Shown one piece after another: positions 34,131 through 42,949 of a stretch of DNA of 64,000 nt (position 1 is its first letter; every line of letters begins with the position of its first letter). The position numbers and the translations under genes were made by a program. Source of the DNA: Thermococcus sp. (GTDB lineage: Archaea > Methanobacteriota_B > Thermococci > Thermococcales > Thermococcaceae); contig JALTBN010000043.1 of the NCBI GenBank assembly GCA_027075325.1, forward strand, positions 140,542-204,541, written 5' to 3'. The notes beneath the pieces are model-generated. The model saw only the letters and a list, made by a program, of their open reading frames with translations. It was not told the DNA's origin and did not search any database.

Positions 34131-36113
34131 ATGGCAATGAAAGTGGTTGCCCTGGCAGGTAATCCCAACGTCGGCAAAACTACAATCTTTAATGATCTGA
34201 CCGGTATGCGGCAACACGTGGGCAACTGGCCCGGAGTTACAGTTGAGAAGAAGGAGGGCGTTTTTGAGTACAGCGGCGAGAAGTTTCTCGTCGTGGATCT
34301 GCCTGGCACTTACTCCCTTACCGCCCACTCAGTGGACGAGCTCGTTGCAAGGAACTTTCTCCTCAACGGAAACCCGGACGTCGTTGTAAACATCGTAGAC
34401 GCGACTTCAGTTCTAAGGAACCTCCTCCTCACTATGGAAATCTTTGAGATGGGCCTGAAGAACGTGGTCATTGCCCTGAATAAGATAGACCTGGCCGAGA
34501 AGAAGGGCATCAGAATCGACCCGGCGAAGATGTCAAAGGCCCTTGGAGTTCCAGTCGTGGCCATGAGCGCCAAGGAGGGCATAGGGGTCGATGAGCTAAA
34601 GAAGAGGATACACGAGATGGTGCATGGTCTGATAACAACGGAACCCGTGCTTCCAAAGTACGACCCGGAGGTTGAGAGGGAAATAGAGCACATATCCGGC
34701 GTGCTAAATGGGACGAAGCTTGCAGCCAGGTACCCCCTCCGCTGGCTGGCGATAAAGCTCCTCCAGCGCGATGACGAGGTTATGAAGCTCGTTTTAAGGC
34801 ATATCGGGGAGGAAAAGCTAAAGGAGATAATGACCCACATAGGCGAGGCCGAGGAGCGCTACGGCAGGGCGATGGACCTCATCATAGCCAGTCAGAAATA
34901 CGAGTTCATAGACAGCCTGACCCATGAGTTCATGCACTACCCGTCCCAGGAGAAGGAGTCACTGACCGACCAGCTGGACAGGATACTTGTTCACCCTGTT
35001 TACGGCTTCATTGTCCTCGCGTTGGTTTTCTACGCTGTGTTCAAGTTCGTCTTTGCCCTTGGTCTGCCCCTCCAGGAGTGGCTGGGCAACCTCTTTGACT
35101 CGTTTGGACAATGGCTGGCACCGCAGATAGCCAACGAGACGCTAAGGGGCCTCCTGGTCGACGGCATAATCGGTGGCGTTGGCGCTGTCCTGAGCTTCTT
35201 CCCGCTCGTGTTCCTTCTGTTCTTTGCCCTATCCATACTCGAAGATGTTGGTTATATGGCGAGGGTAGCGGTGCTTATGGAAGGTGTAATGAGGAAGTTC
35301 GGCCTCCCCGGAAAGGCGGTAATCCCGCTCATCCTCGGACTGGGGTGCAACGTCCCGGCGGTGATGGCCACGAGAACCCTCGATGACGAGAGGGACAGGC
35401 TGGTGGCGATGTTCGTTAACCCATTCATACCCTGCTCCGCGAGGCTGAGCGTCATCAGCTTCCTCACGGGTGCCTTCTTCAGCGCCCACCACGCCCTGGT
35501 TGCACTGAGCGTTTACCTGATAGCGATAGCGGTTGCCCTGCTGTCTGCGTGGCTTATCAGTCACTTCGTCTTAAAAGGAGAGGAGAGTCCCTTTGTCATC
35601 GAACTGCCCGAGTACCTGATACCGAGCTGGAAAACGGTGATACTGCACTCCTGGGAGAGGAGCAAGGAGTTCGTAAGAAAAGCGGGAACGGTAATATTGG
35701 TAGGTGCCATAGTCATCTGGTACCTTAGCAACTACCCCGTTGAGATTGGAACGGGAAAGAGCTACGCGGAGAGACTTGGCCGCATCTTTGAGCCCTACAT
35801 GAAGCTCATGGGACTTGACTGGAAGGCGGCGGTAAGCCTGCTCTTCGGTATTATAGCCAAGGAGAACGTTATCTCAACATACGGAGTCCTTTACGGAAGT
35901 GAGGAGGCAATAAAGACTGCAATGACTTCCCTTCAGGCCTACGTGCTCGCGGTCGTCACGACCCTGTACATCCCGTGCATAGCTACTATAGGCGCTATAA
36001 GGGCGGAAAGCAACTGGAAATGGGCGACCTTCACCACCGTGTACATGATAACGGTGGCCTCCATAGTGGGGATATTAATATGGCACCTGGGTATTGCCCT
36101 GGGCCTCTCCTGA
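34131..36113 (+). CDS. feoB: Ferrous iron transporter B
   Basis: A 660-residue Fe(II) permease. The N-terminal G domain has G1 GNPNVGKTT (near residues 10-18), G3 DLPGTYS (near 61), G4 NKID (near 120) and G5 SAKEG (near 146). A helical spacer follows, then about 10 membrane helices with the two Gate motifs; the conserved cysteines are in LGCNVPAVM and PCSARL, with a later YIPCIATIGA. A GAGGTGG site precedes the ATG. It is transcribed with feoA under the paired TTAGG/CCTAA boxes. Confidence 0.96.
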   Translation: MAMKVVALAGNPNVGKTTIFNDLTGMRQHVGNWPGVTVEKKEGVFEYSGEKFLVVDLPGTYSLTAHSVDELVARNFLLNGNPDVVVNIVDATSVLRNLLLTMEIFEMGLKNVVIALNKIDLAEKKGIRIDPAKMSKALGVPVVAMSAKEGIGVDELKKRIHEMVHGLITTEPVLPKYDPEVEREIEHISGVLNGTKLAARYPLRWLAIKLLQRDDEVMKLVLRHIGEEKLKEIMTHIGEAEERYGRAMDLIIASQKYEFIDSLTHEFMHYPSQEKESLTDQLDRILVHPVYGFIVLALVFYAVFKFVFALGLPLQEWLGNLFDSFGQWLAPQIANETLRGLLVDGIIGGVGAVLSFFPLVFLLFFALSILEDVGYMARVAVLMEGVMRKFGLPGKAVIPLILGLGCNVPAVMATRTLDDERDRLVAMFVNPFIPCSARLSVISFLTGAFFSAHHALVALSVYLIAIAVALLSAWLISHFVLKGEESPFVIELPEYLIPSWKTVILHSWERSKEFVRKAGTVILVGAIVIWYLSNYPVEIGTGKSYAERLGRIFEPYMKLMGLDWKAAVSLLFGIIAKENVISTYGVLYGSEEAIKTAMTSLQAYVLAVVTTLYIPCIATIGAIRAESNWKWATFTTVYMITVASIVGILIWHLGIALGLS

Positions 36114-36174
36114 TTTTGTTCTTTGCTTCATGATTTCTTTTCGTGTAAAATATACGGAGAAAGAAGGTGATGTC

Positions 36175-36441
36175 ATGGGAAAGATGGAAGAAGTTCTTGA
36201 GCTGATAAAGAGCGGCGTGGGCGATGAGAAGGAAATTGCGAGGAGGCTGGGACTTTCGCGGGAAGAAGTCGAGGATATCATTAAAATCCTGGAGAGCCTC
36301 GGCTACATTGAGAGGGTCGAGTTTGGCTCAAGCGCCTGCGAAACCTGCCCCTTAAAGAGGATCTGCCACGGCTCCTGCCTGAGGCCAACGGGCAACAAAG
36401 CGTTCAGTCTAACAGAGAAAGCGTTCACCCTCAAAAAGTGA
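36175..36441 (+). CDS. FeoC-like winged-helix protein with Cys cluster
   Basis: An 88-residue protein: a winged helix-turn-helix (DEKEIARRLGLSREEVEDIIKILESLGYIERVE) followed by C-x2-C-x5-C-x3-C (ACETCPLKRICHGSC), a typical Fe-S or metal site of FeoC. It may sense iron or oxygen and tune FeoB. The ATG at 36175 is three bases after GGTGAT, with a TATA element GTAAAATATAC at 36145-36155, so it has its own promoter. Confidence 0.82.
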   Translation: MGKMEEVLELIKSGVGDEKEIARRLGLSREEVEDIIKILESLGYIERVEFGSSACETCPLKRICHGSCLRPTGNKAFSLTEKAFTLKK

Positions 36442-36463
36442 GCCCCAGTACTCACCGAGGGGG

Positions 36464-36489
36464 ATATATTTTACAGCCGTAAAATATAT
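36464..36489. promoter_or_regulatory. Perfect 26-base palindrome covering the TATA box of the nucleotidyltransferase gene
   Basis: ATATATTTTAC (36464-36474) and GTAAAATATAT (36479-36489) are exact reverse complements separated by AGCC. The right arm continues as AAAATATATAAG, the box A of the gene starting at 36524. Length and exactness point to a dimeric repressor site that excludes TBP. The regulator is not known. Confidence 0.6.
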
Positions 36490-36523
36490 AAGTTCCACCG
36501 CAAATGTTAAACCGGTGATAGGT

Positions 36524-37765
36524 ATGAAAGCGGTAATTCTCGCAGGGGGTTTTGGAACAAGGCTAAGGCCGATATCATCAACGAGGCCAAAGCCGATGGT
36601 CCCGGTTCTCGGAAAGCCAAACCTTCAGTACATACTGGAGAGCCTTGAGAAGGCTGGAGATATCGACGAAATAATACTCTCGGTTCACTACATGCGCGGT
36701 GAGATAAGGGAGTTCATAGACGAGAAGATGGCGGACTATCCCAAGGACATACGCTTCGTGAACGACCCGATGCCCCTTGAAACGGGCGGGGCACTTAAAA
36801 ACGTGGAAAAATACGTCGACGACGACTTTCTGGTCATCTACGGTGATGTTTTCACAAACTTTGACTACGGGGAGCTGATAAAGGCTCACGAGCAGAACGA
36901 TGGCCTGATAACGGTCGCGGTCACCAAAGTGTACAACCCGGAGAAATACGGTGTTGTGCAGACGGATGATGACGGAAAGGTCATTCACTTCGAGGAAAAG
37001 CCCCACAGGCCTCCCACAAACCTTGTCAACGCCGGAATATACATTGTGAACAAAAAGGTCCTTCAGGACATTCCAGAAGGTAAGGAGGTCTACTTTGAGA
37101 GAGAGGTTCTCCCGAAGTTCGTCAGTGAGGGCAAGGTGTACGCGTACAAGATGCCGCGCGAGTACTACTGGGTTGACCTCGGAACCCCTGAGGACCTCTT
37201 CTACGCCCACCAGATAGCAATGGACGAAATAGCCAAGGACAACGGTTACTTCGTCATAAAAGAGGGGGCTGAAGTTCCTGAGGACGTGGAGATAGAGGGG
37301 CCGGTCTACATAGACGAAGGCGCGAAAATCGGCCACGGCGTTAAGATAAAGTCCTACACGTACATCGGACCCAACAGCATCGTGGAGGATAAGGCCTACT
37401 TCAAGCGCGCCATCCTGGTGGGCAGCAACATCATAAAGGGGGAGGCTGAGATAAAGGACAGCATCCTCGGGGAGGGTGTTGTCATTGGAAAGAGGGTTAT
37501 CCTGAAGGAAAACGCCGTCGTTGGCGACTACGCCAAGATACGGGACGATCTGGTCATCTACGGCGCCAAGGTACTGCCCTGGAAGAAGGTTGAGGAGTAC
37601 GAGGCGTACATAAAGATAAAGCTCGATCCAACAAAGGTAAGGCCCGGGGAGTACCCGGACCACTGCCCGCTCGGCCTCCCGGAGTGCATCTACAAGAAGT
37701 TCAAGTCGATAGCGGGCGAGAAGCCACCCTGCGATGAATGCATGGAGAACCAGTGGCTGTTCTGA
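36524..37765 (+). CDS. Sugar-phosphate nucleotidyltransferase with left-handed beta-helix and Cys-rich tail
   Basis: A 413-residue NDP-sugar pyrophosphorylase: G-G-F-G-T-R-L-R-P near residues 8-16 (nucleotide site), KPMVPVLGKP near 22-31, D in YGDVFTNFD near 107, and FEEKPHRPPTNLVNAGIY near 160. A hexapeptide beta-helix domain follows (residues 250-350). The last 35 residues hold four cysteines (C-P-L-G-L-P-E-C and C-D-E-C), an unusual possible metal site. The product could be GDP-mannose or dTDP/UDP-glucose. The ATG at 36524 has GGTGAT upstream; the earlier GTG at 36515 lies at the predicted transcription start. Confidence 0.85.
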   Translation: MKAVILAGGFGTRLRPISSTRPKPMVPVLGKPNLQYILESLEKAGDIDEIILSVHYMRGEIREFIDEKMADYPKDIRFVNDPMPLETGGALKNVEKYVDDDFLVIYGDVFTNFDYGELIKAHEQNDGLITVAVTKVYNPEKYGVVQTDDDGKVIHFEEKPHRPPTNLVNAGIYIVNKKVLQDIPEGKEVYFEREVLPKFVSEGKVYAYKMPREYYWVDLGTPEDLFYAHQIAMDEIAKDNGYFVIKEGAEVPEDVEIEGPVYIDEGAKIGHGVKIKSYTYIGPNSIVEDKAYFKRAILVGSNIIKGEAEIKDSILGEGVVIGKRVILKENAVVGDYAKIRDDLVIYGAKVLPWKKVEEYEAYIKIKLDPTKVRPGEYPDHCPLGLPECIYKKFKSIAGEKPPCDECMENQWLF

Positions 37766-37857
37766 GTTTTTTCTATCTTTTTGTTCTCATTTTGTTTTTA
37801 TTACTACTCTTTAGGGTTTTGTACCTTCAATTTACATTGTCTTGTCAGTTAACATTG

Positions 37858-37871
37858 CAAAAGTTTATATA
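37858..37871 (+). promoter_or_regulatory. Promoter of the ABC exporter cassette
   Basis: AAAAGTTTATATAAC is a strong box A about 75 bases before the ATG at 37939, leaving a leader of roughly 45-50 bases with GGGGGAAA near the start codon. This leader is longer than most in the window. Confidence 0.55.
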
Positions 37872-37938
37872 ACAAGTTGCACAAAATTTCGGCTTGTCAG
37901 AGGGGTAGAAGTCAAAGAGAAGAGCGGGGGAAACAACC

Positions 37939-38889
37939 ATGAAACCCAAGAGAAGCACCTTTGCCTTGCTTTTGATTTTTGTTTTTGTAGTGCTCATGCT
38001 AAGTGCCGTGTACATGACGGTGGATACCGTTAGGGAACCCCAAACTCAAAAATCAGGAAGGAACGATGTGAGCTCTCAGAGAAAGTCGCCCTACGCCATA
38101 GTCTTTAACAAAATTCTAAACGGGAGTGGCGCCGTTTATGATGATACTGACGAGCTCATCTACGGGCCATACATATGGAACCTCCTGGATAACGCCTCCC
38201 ACAACTGTACCATAACGAAGAACCTAACTTCACTGAAGGCAGTAGGAGATAGAATCTATACCTTGTACAAAAACCTGTCCTTAAATGTAACCAAAAAAAG
38301 AGATCTCATCGGGATCATACTGCTCACTGATCTGGACATGGATGTCTCGTTTACACTCGGAAAGATCTCTTATCTTGTGCAGTCCGGCTATCTCACTTCC
38401 GACGTTGAAGCCGAGGCATGTATACTACTTCACCGGCTGGAGAATTTTGAAAAGTACCGGGCAAAGGCTTTGGCCATGTACGGGAAGCCCTGCTTTTCCT
38501 ACGATTACTACGGAAACTTATCTCTCAAGATAAAGGATTTTATCACGACCTCACACCGGCTTAGGAATACCAACCGAACCTGGGATGTGGAGGTCAGACG
38601 CTTCCTTGAAAAGTCAGTAGAGATACTTGCGTCAAACGAAACACTACTTGAAAGGAACCTGGATGAGAACTATTCTCCTCAAAAGGCGGCACAATTGCTT
38701 GAGAACTTCGCCAGAAAAGTTAAGGCTGATCCGTACATGAACGTCCTGTGGGGGTCGTCGATTAATTATCTGGCGTATCTAAGGAACAGTGATCTTATGA
38801 ATTCAGAGAAAAGTCCCACTCAAGTCGATGAGCACTACCTTGAGGTCTTCTGGGCCTGGTATCACATGTTCGCTCCAGAGTGCGGGTGA
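37939..38889 (+). CDS. Membrane-anchored extracytoplasmic protein of ABC cassette, unknown function
   Basis: A 316-residue protein with one N-terminal hydrophobic helix (residues 8-30, signal anchor) and a predicted helical outside domain with many N-x-S/T sequons. Five cysteines occur in the outside part. No lipobox and no recognised family. It is the first gene of a four-gene unit with a small membrane protein, a permease and an ATPase, so it may be a substrate-binding or accessory subunit of the exporter. Confidence 0.6.
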   Translation: MKPKRSTFALLLIFVFVVLMLSAVYMTVDTVREPQTQKSGRNDVSSQRKSPYAIVFNKILNGSGAVYDDTDELIYGPYIWNLLDNASHNCTITKNLTSLKAVGDRIYTLYKNLSLNVTKKRDLIGIILLTDLDMDVSFTLGKISYLVQSGYLTSDVEAEACILLHRLENFEKYRAKALAMYGKPCFSYDYYGNLSLKIKDFITTSHRLRNTNRTWDVEVRRFLEKSVEILASNETLLERNLDENYSPQKAAQLLENFARKVKADPYMNVLWGSSINYLAYLRNSDLMNSEKSPTQVDEHYLEVFWAWYHMFAPECG

Positions 38890-38894
38890 GAACG

Positions 38895-39273
38895 ATGAGG
38901 GATCTATGGAATAAGTTATTCGGGGCCTTCTTTGGACTGGTTGGGACGGCGGATTTTCTCTCGATCCTCGTGCTCTACAAGATGAGCAATCCGAAAAAGA
39001 TCCTCGTCCTAAAGGCGTTCCCAATAGAGTACTGGATTATTAAAGTTGGAGAGATGAGCGTCGCCTTTGCATACCTCATACTCTGGCCTTGTAGGCTCGT
39101 GCAATCGCAGAAAAACACTGGCTCTAATGGCCTTTCTCTTCGTCCTCCTCAGGCTGCTCTCGAACGTCCCGCTACTTGGCAATATCACAAAAATAACCGC
39201 AGGAAGTATCGTCAGTTCTCTCCTCATTTACATCGGGGGAATGGCGACCATATACAATCTACGGAGGTGCTGA
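38895..39273 (+). pseudogene. Small four-helix membrane protein interrupted by a +1 frameshift
   Basis: Read straight from the ATG at 38895 (GGTGA six bases upstream), the frame encodes two membrane helices and then degenerates into non-protein-like sequence ending at 39278. The next frame from about 39111 encodes two more helices (LALMAFLFVLLRLLSNVPLL and ITAGSIVSSLLIYIGGM) and stops at 39273, one base before the permease ATG. Dropping one A from the A5 run at 39111-39115 joins them into a 125-residue, four-helix protein. So the gene is broken, misread, or decoded by frameshifting. Family unknown. Confidence 0.6.
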
Positions 39274-39274
39274 A

Positions 39275-41356
39275 ATGATAGGGTACCCGTTTAAAATAAT
39301 CGTAAGAAAAAAGGGGTTTGTCATGGTTTTCTTATCCCTTCTTGTGGTGTCTTTTACAGTCTTTCATTTAGTACTCCAGGTCGATGCTCTTGTAGATAAA
39401 AACGTGGAGTACCAGTTCAGGGAATACAGGCCACACGTTGTTTACTTTACTCGTCTTGTTCTCCCCAACACTGCATCTCATCCAGGTTATCCTCTAATGA
39501 CAGACATCAGTGAGTTCACGGATTCTCTTAGGAGGGACATGACCACCGAAAACTTTAGTGCAGAACCCCTCGTTGGGTTCTCGTGGAGCGATATCAAACC
39601 GGTTGAGTTTATGGGGAAGCAGATAAACGTGGTAGTGTACCTAGTGGATAATCTCTCGTCCCTCAGTGAGTTTGGGTTCAATGTTAATTCTGAAAGCGGT
39701 GCTTTACCTGAAAACACTGTTGTAACACTTGATTCGAACCTTACCCCAGAAATGAATCCAGGGGAAGTACTTTCCCAGTTCTTTGGTAGGAACGTTAGTG
39801 TCGTAAAAGCAACGAAAACGGCCCTTGGCTACCCACTCCTATCGAGCAAAGACTACGGAGTTCTGTACGTGCAGATAGCTGCTCCGCTTAAAGAGTGGGT
39901 GCTTAATGCCTGTATTCAGCACTTGATAAAGCCGCCCTCGGAGGACAGCGGGCTTAACTTGCTCGTCTACACTGCGGTCAACTTCAGGCATCCAATAAGC
40001 AACGTCTCAAAGCTTGAGTTAATGGTTAAGGAGACGACACCAAACCGCGTCTTTCCCAGGGCTCTCTGGGATGCTTACCAGGGGCTCTCCGTCTTTCAGA
40101 ATAGAACCGTCTACCTGGAAGTGAGAAGCCCCACAAGTGATAAGAGGTGGTTATACTCAAACGGCACCTACTACAACTACACCGAGCAGGTGATTTGGAA
40201 ACTCACCAAAGAGGGTTCCCCTGTAGTTCCTGTGACAGTATTTCTAGAGGGGAGCGATATAGTGAATCTCGTAAAGGATTCGAGGGGGTACGTGCTCAAG
40301 TTCTTCGTTGAATACAGCGGGCTTTTAGTGATGCTTTATCTTCCACTGTTCATGCTCCTCCTCTACACCTCGTCGATATTCTACAGGCAGATGATGAAAG
40401 ACCTCAACGTCCTCTCCCTGAGGGGAATGGGAGAAAATTACCACAGAGTCGTAGATTTAGCAGTCCTGGGGGCCTGTTTGTTGGCGGTCCTCGTTTCCTA
40501 TGAAGTATTTGACTTGATATATGGTAAACCTCCCTCTACTTCAGTGAGCGTTGCTGTGGCCATAATTTCATACTTAACCCTCCTGATTTCACGGAAGTTC
40601 CAGGGGGATTGGAGAGCAGGGACATTCATTCTGCCACTGCTAACCGCTTCATTCATTGTGCTCGGATACCTGAGGATCAACGGGGAGGTTTTGATGGCCC
40701 GGGGACTGGGGTTCCTTGTGATACTCTTAGCATTCCTCTACGCCCTATCTCCTCTCATGGGGATATACTATGGGATGGCCTCAGAGCAGCTTGTAAGAAG
40801 TCTCACGGCAATGTTCCTGAGGAGAAATCCCCTACCCTACTATGAAAGGATTCTCCATGAGTACACCCAAGTGCTAGCTTTTTCTGCTTATACCATGGCC
40901 ATAGGACTTCTGTCGGGGATTATATCAACTGGGAAGGTCATCACCGAGATCTCAAATTCTAATGAGTATTTCAGTTTGGTTGGATACAGCAACGTCTCAA
41001 TTTTAGGCCTCCTGGGGGAGTATCTGAGAGAACTCGCCCTGATTTTTGGAGCGGCCGGTTGTATCGTTGGTCTGGCCATGCTAGGAGTGATGATGTCCAA
41101 GTACAGAGAAGCCAAGGAGTACTCCAAACTCCGCGGAATCGAGGAGAAAATCCTCAAAAGACAGGCCATAAGAGCAGTCTTTGTTTTTGTCTTGATAGTG
41201 GGTGTCTCAACGGCCGTACTGCTGCTGGCGGTGGCCCTCTTTACCGACGCATACATAGGCTTCAACTACACAGAGGCCAAAATGGCAGTGGAAAGGGGGC
41301 GTCTCATCGCTAAATCGATTTTCAGACCACCTCATATCTTCGTCTGGGGTGATTAA
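39275..41356 (+). CDS. ABC transporter permease, FtsX/MacB-like
   Basis: A 693-residue membrane protein. There is one helix at residues 13-35, a large outside domain (about 36-345) with many N-glycosylation sequons, then about eight helices to residue 655. This order resembles FtsX/BceB-type permeases, which work with LolD/MacB-type ATPases on peptides, lipoproteins or cell-envelope substrates. Sequence identity to known members is not evident by eye. GGAGGTG precedes the ATG, and the ATPase gene follows immediately. Confidence 0.7.
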   Translation: MIGYPFKIIVRKKGFVMVFLSLLVVSFTVFHLVLQVDALVDKNVEYQFREYRPHVVYFTRLVLPNTASHPGYPLMTDISEFTDSLRRDMTTENFSAEPLVGFSWSDIKPVEFMGKQINVVVYLVDNLSSLSEFGFNVNSESGALPENTVVTLDSNLTPEMNPGEVLSQFFGRNVSVVKATKTALGYPLLSSKDYGVLYVQIAAPLKEWVLNACIQHLIKPPSEDSGLNLLVYTAVNFRHPISNVSKLELMVKETTPNRVFPRALWDAYQGLSVFQNRTVYLEVRSPTSDKRWLYSNGTYYNYTEQVIWKLTKEGSPVVPVTVFLEGSDIVNLVKDSRGYVLKFFVEYSGLLVMLYLPLFMLLLYTSSIFYRQMMKDLNVLSLRGMGENYHRVVDLAVLGACLLAVLVSYEVFDLIYGKPPSTSVSVAVAIISYLTLLISRKFQGDWRAGTFILPLLTASFIVLGYLRINGEVLMARGLGFLVILLAFLYALSPLMGIYYGMASEQLVRSLTAMFLRRNPLPYYERILHEYTQVLAFSAYTMAIGLLSGIISTGKVITEISNSNEYFSLVGYSNVSILGLLGEYLRELALIFGAAGCIVGLAMLGVMMSKYREAKEYSKLRGIEEKILKRQAIRAVFVFVLIVGVSTAVLLLAVALFTDAYIGFNYTEAKMAVERGRLIAKSIFRPPHIFVWGD

Positions 41357-41357
41357 A

Positions 41358-42011
41358 ATGGGTGTGGTTGAGTTCGAAGACGTGTTTGTCAAATACGAAA
41401 CGTACACAGGCGGAGTTCTGGCCCTCAGAGGTGTCACGTTTTCCCTTGGAGAAAAGGAAATAGTGCTAATCATGGGGCCTTCGGGAAGCGGAAAAACGAC
41501 GGTACTGAAAGCGATCCTGGGATTGGTACGACCTCTACACGGTTCGGTCAGGGTCTTTGGGACGGAACCGAAGGACGAGAAGCGCGCCCTTAAAGTCCGG
41601 AGAAAAATTGGGTACCTGACTCAGGAGGGGACGATGATAAATGAGCTTACAGTGTGGGAGAACATCCGTTTCTACGCTAAAGGAAGGGGAAGAAGCCTGA
41701 ATGAGGAATCCGTTAGAAAACTAGCTGAGAGGCTGAATATCGGAGCCGTCCTTGACAAGCATCCAAATCAGCTGAGCGGGGGTGAACTGAAGAGGGCGGA
41801 GCTTCTAATGGTGCTCTCTGACAATCCAGAACTGCTTCTCCTCGACGAGCCGACTTCAATGCTCGACGCTGAAAACTCCGAGGTAATTGTCGAACTGATC
41901 TCAGAGCTCAGAGGGGGCGTTCCCATGGTGATAACATCCCACGACCCAAGGCTTGAAAAGGTAAGCGATAGGGTTCTAAGGATAGTCGGAGGCAAGCTTG
42001 TGGGGGAATAG
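41358..42011 (+). CDS. ABC transporter ATP-binding protein (LolD/MacB-type)
   Basis: A 217-residue ATPase: Walker A G-P-S-G-S-G-K-T-T near residues 40-48, Q loop, signature L-S-G-G-E-L-K-R near 138-145, Walker B LLLLDEPTS near 158-166 and switch H in TSHD near 194. All catalytic residues are present. Closest in style to LolD/MacB-type subunits that pair with FtsX-like permeases. The ATG at 41358 has GGGTGAT upstream, inside the last codons of the permease gene. Confidence 0.88.
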   Translation: MGVVEFEDVFVKYETYTGGVLALRGVTFSLGEKEIVLIMGPSGSGKTTVLKAILGLVRPLHGSVRVFGTEPKDEKRALKVRRKIGYLTQEGTMINELTVWENIRFYAKGRGRSLNEESVRKLAERLNIGAVLDKHPNQLSGGELKRAELLMVLSDNPELLLLDEPTSMLDAENSEVIVELISELRGGVPMVITSHDPRLEKVSDRVLRIVGGKLVGE

Positions 42012-42027
42012 GAGGTTTTGTCCCCCC

Positions 42028-42831
42028 TCAACATTTCATCCTCGGATTGTACTCCAGCAGCATCATACCGTTCTTGAAGATCCTTATGGTACCGCTCTCC
42101 GAAAGGCTTATTGAAACGGCTTTTGTGAGTTTGGTGATTCCAGCGGCCGCGATGTGACGGCTACCGAGACCCGGTGGAAGTTTTATATCAAGCGACTTTG
42201 GGTCGACGTCCAGGTAGACGCCGGCGGAGTTTATCCTGCCTGTTGAACTTATAATGAAGGCCCCATCAAGCTGCGCAAACTCCTTAATGACTTCGCGGCT
42301 GTTATCGTCGAGGACGTTTATCTTGTGTCCCCTGAACGGGTTGGGAAGCATGCTGTGGGAATGCCTAAGGACGTTCTTAACATCGCCCACCACGAATATC
42401 GTGCCGACGGGATACCCCTCCCTCCCCTCCACGCTGAGCTCTATGGCTATTTCCAGAAGGCGCTGAACCACCCTCCCCATCTGGGAGAAGAAGCCCCCCG
42501 CGGCGAGAGCGTTTCTAACCGCAGATTTCAGCCCCACAGAAGTTGAAGTAACATAGACAAAACTCTCCCCCTCTCTCAGTATACCATGTTCAATCAAAAA
42601 GGCTGAGACCAAGTTGAGCGAACTCTCAATGTCAAGATTGCGCGGGATGGGAAGTCGTATGATTCCGGGCTCAACATCAAAAGCCGGGCCCAGCAAAACG
42701 GTCATAATATCGGATGAAGGGAGACTTTCCTTGACCCCTGAGGGGGGGCTGTCCATGAACACAACTACCCTGGAATCAGCGCCATCCACCAGGGTCAGTG
42801 CCGCCTTCACCAGGATTTCGTGAATTGTCAT
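42028..42831 (-). CDS. dacZ: Diadenylate cyclase (c-di-AMP synthase)
   Basis: A 267-residue archaeal DacZ with a C-terminal DisA_N (DAC) domain. Catalytic motifs are D-G-A (LDGAFIIS near residue 190) and the G-S-R-H-I-A-A motif near 223-229, a variant of RHRAA, followed by ...AVSISLSESG. It makes c-di-AMP from two ATP, a second messenger tied to osmotic and potassium control in Haloferax and other archaea. The N-terminal half (1-160) is the PK_C-like regulatory part of DacZ. A TATA element lies near 42865-42876. Confidence 0.85.
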   Translation of the reverse strand: MTIHEILVKAALTLVDGADSRVVVFMDSPPSGVKESLPSSDIMTVLLGPAFDVEPGIIRLPIPRNLDIESSLNLVSAFLIEHGILREGESFVYVTSTSVGLKSAVRNALAAGGFFSQMGRVVQRLLEIAIELSVEGREGYPVGTIFVVGDVKNVLRHSHSMLPNPFRGHKINVLDDNSREVIKEFAQLDGAFIISSTGRINSAGVYLDVDPKSLDIKLPPGLGSRHIAAAGITKLTKAVSISLSESGTIRIFKNGMMLLEYNPRMKC

Positions 42832-42949
42832 TTTTCCAAACCCACCCCAGTTACCCCGGATAACTATTAAAAATTTTGCTGCCTGTTAATGACCGTCCGA
42901 AATTAGGCAAGCTTAAAAAGGTAGGGGGGTACAACTTTCAGGGATACAC

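Noticed and set aside
36578..37663. 361-codon minus-strand frame
   Set aside because: Antisense shadow of the nucleotidyltransferase gene, with no promoter, RBS or domain.
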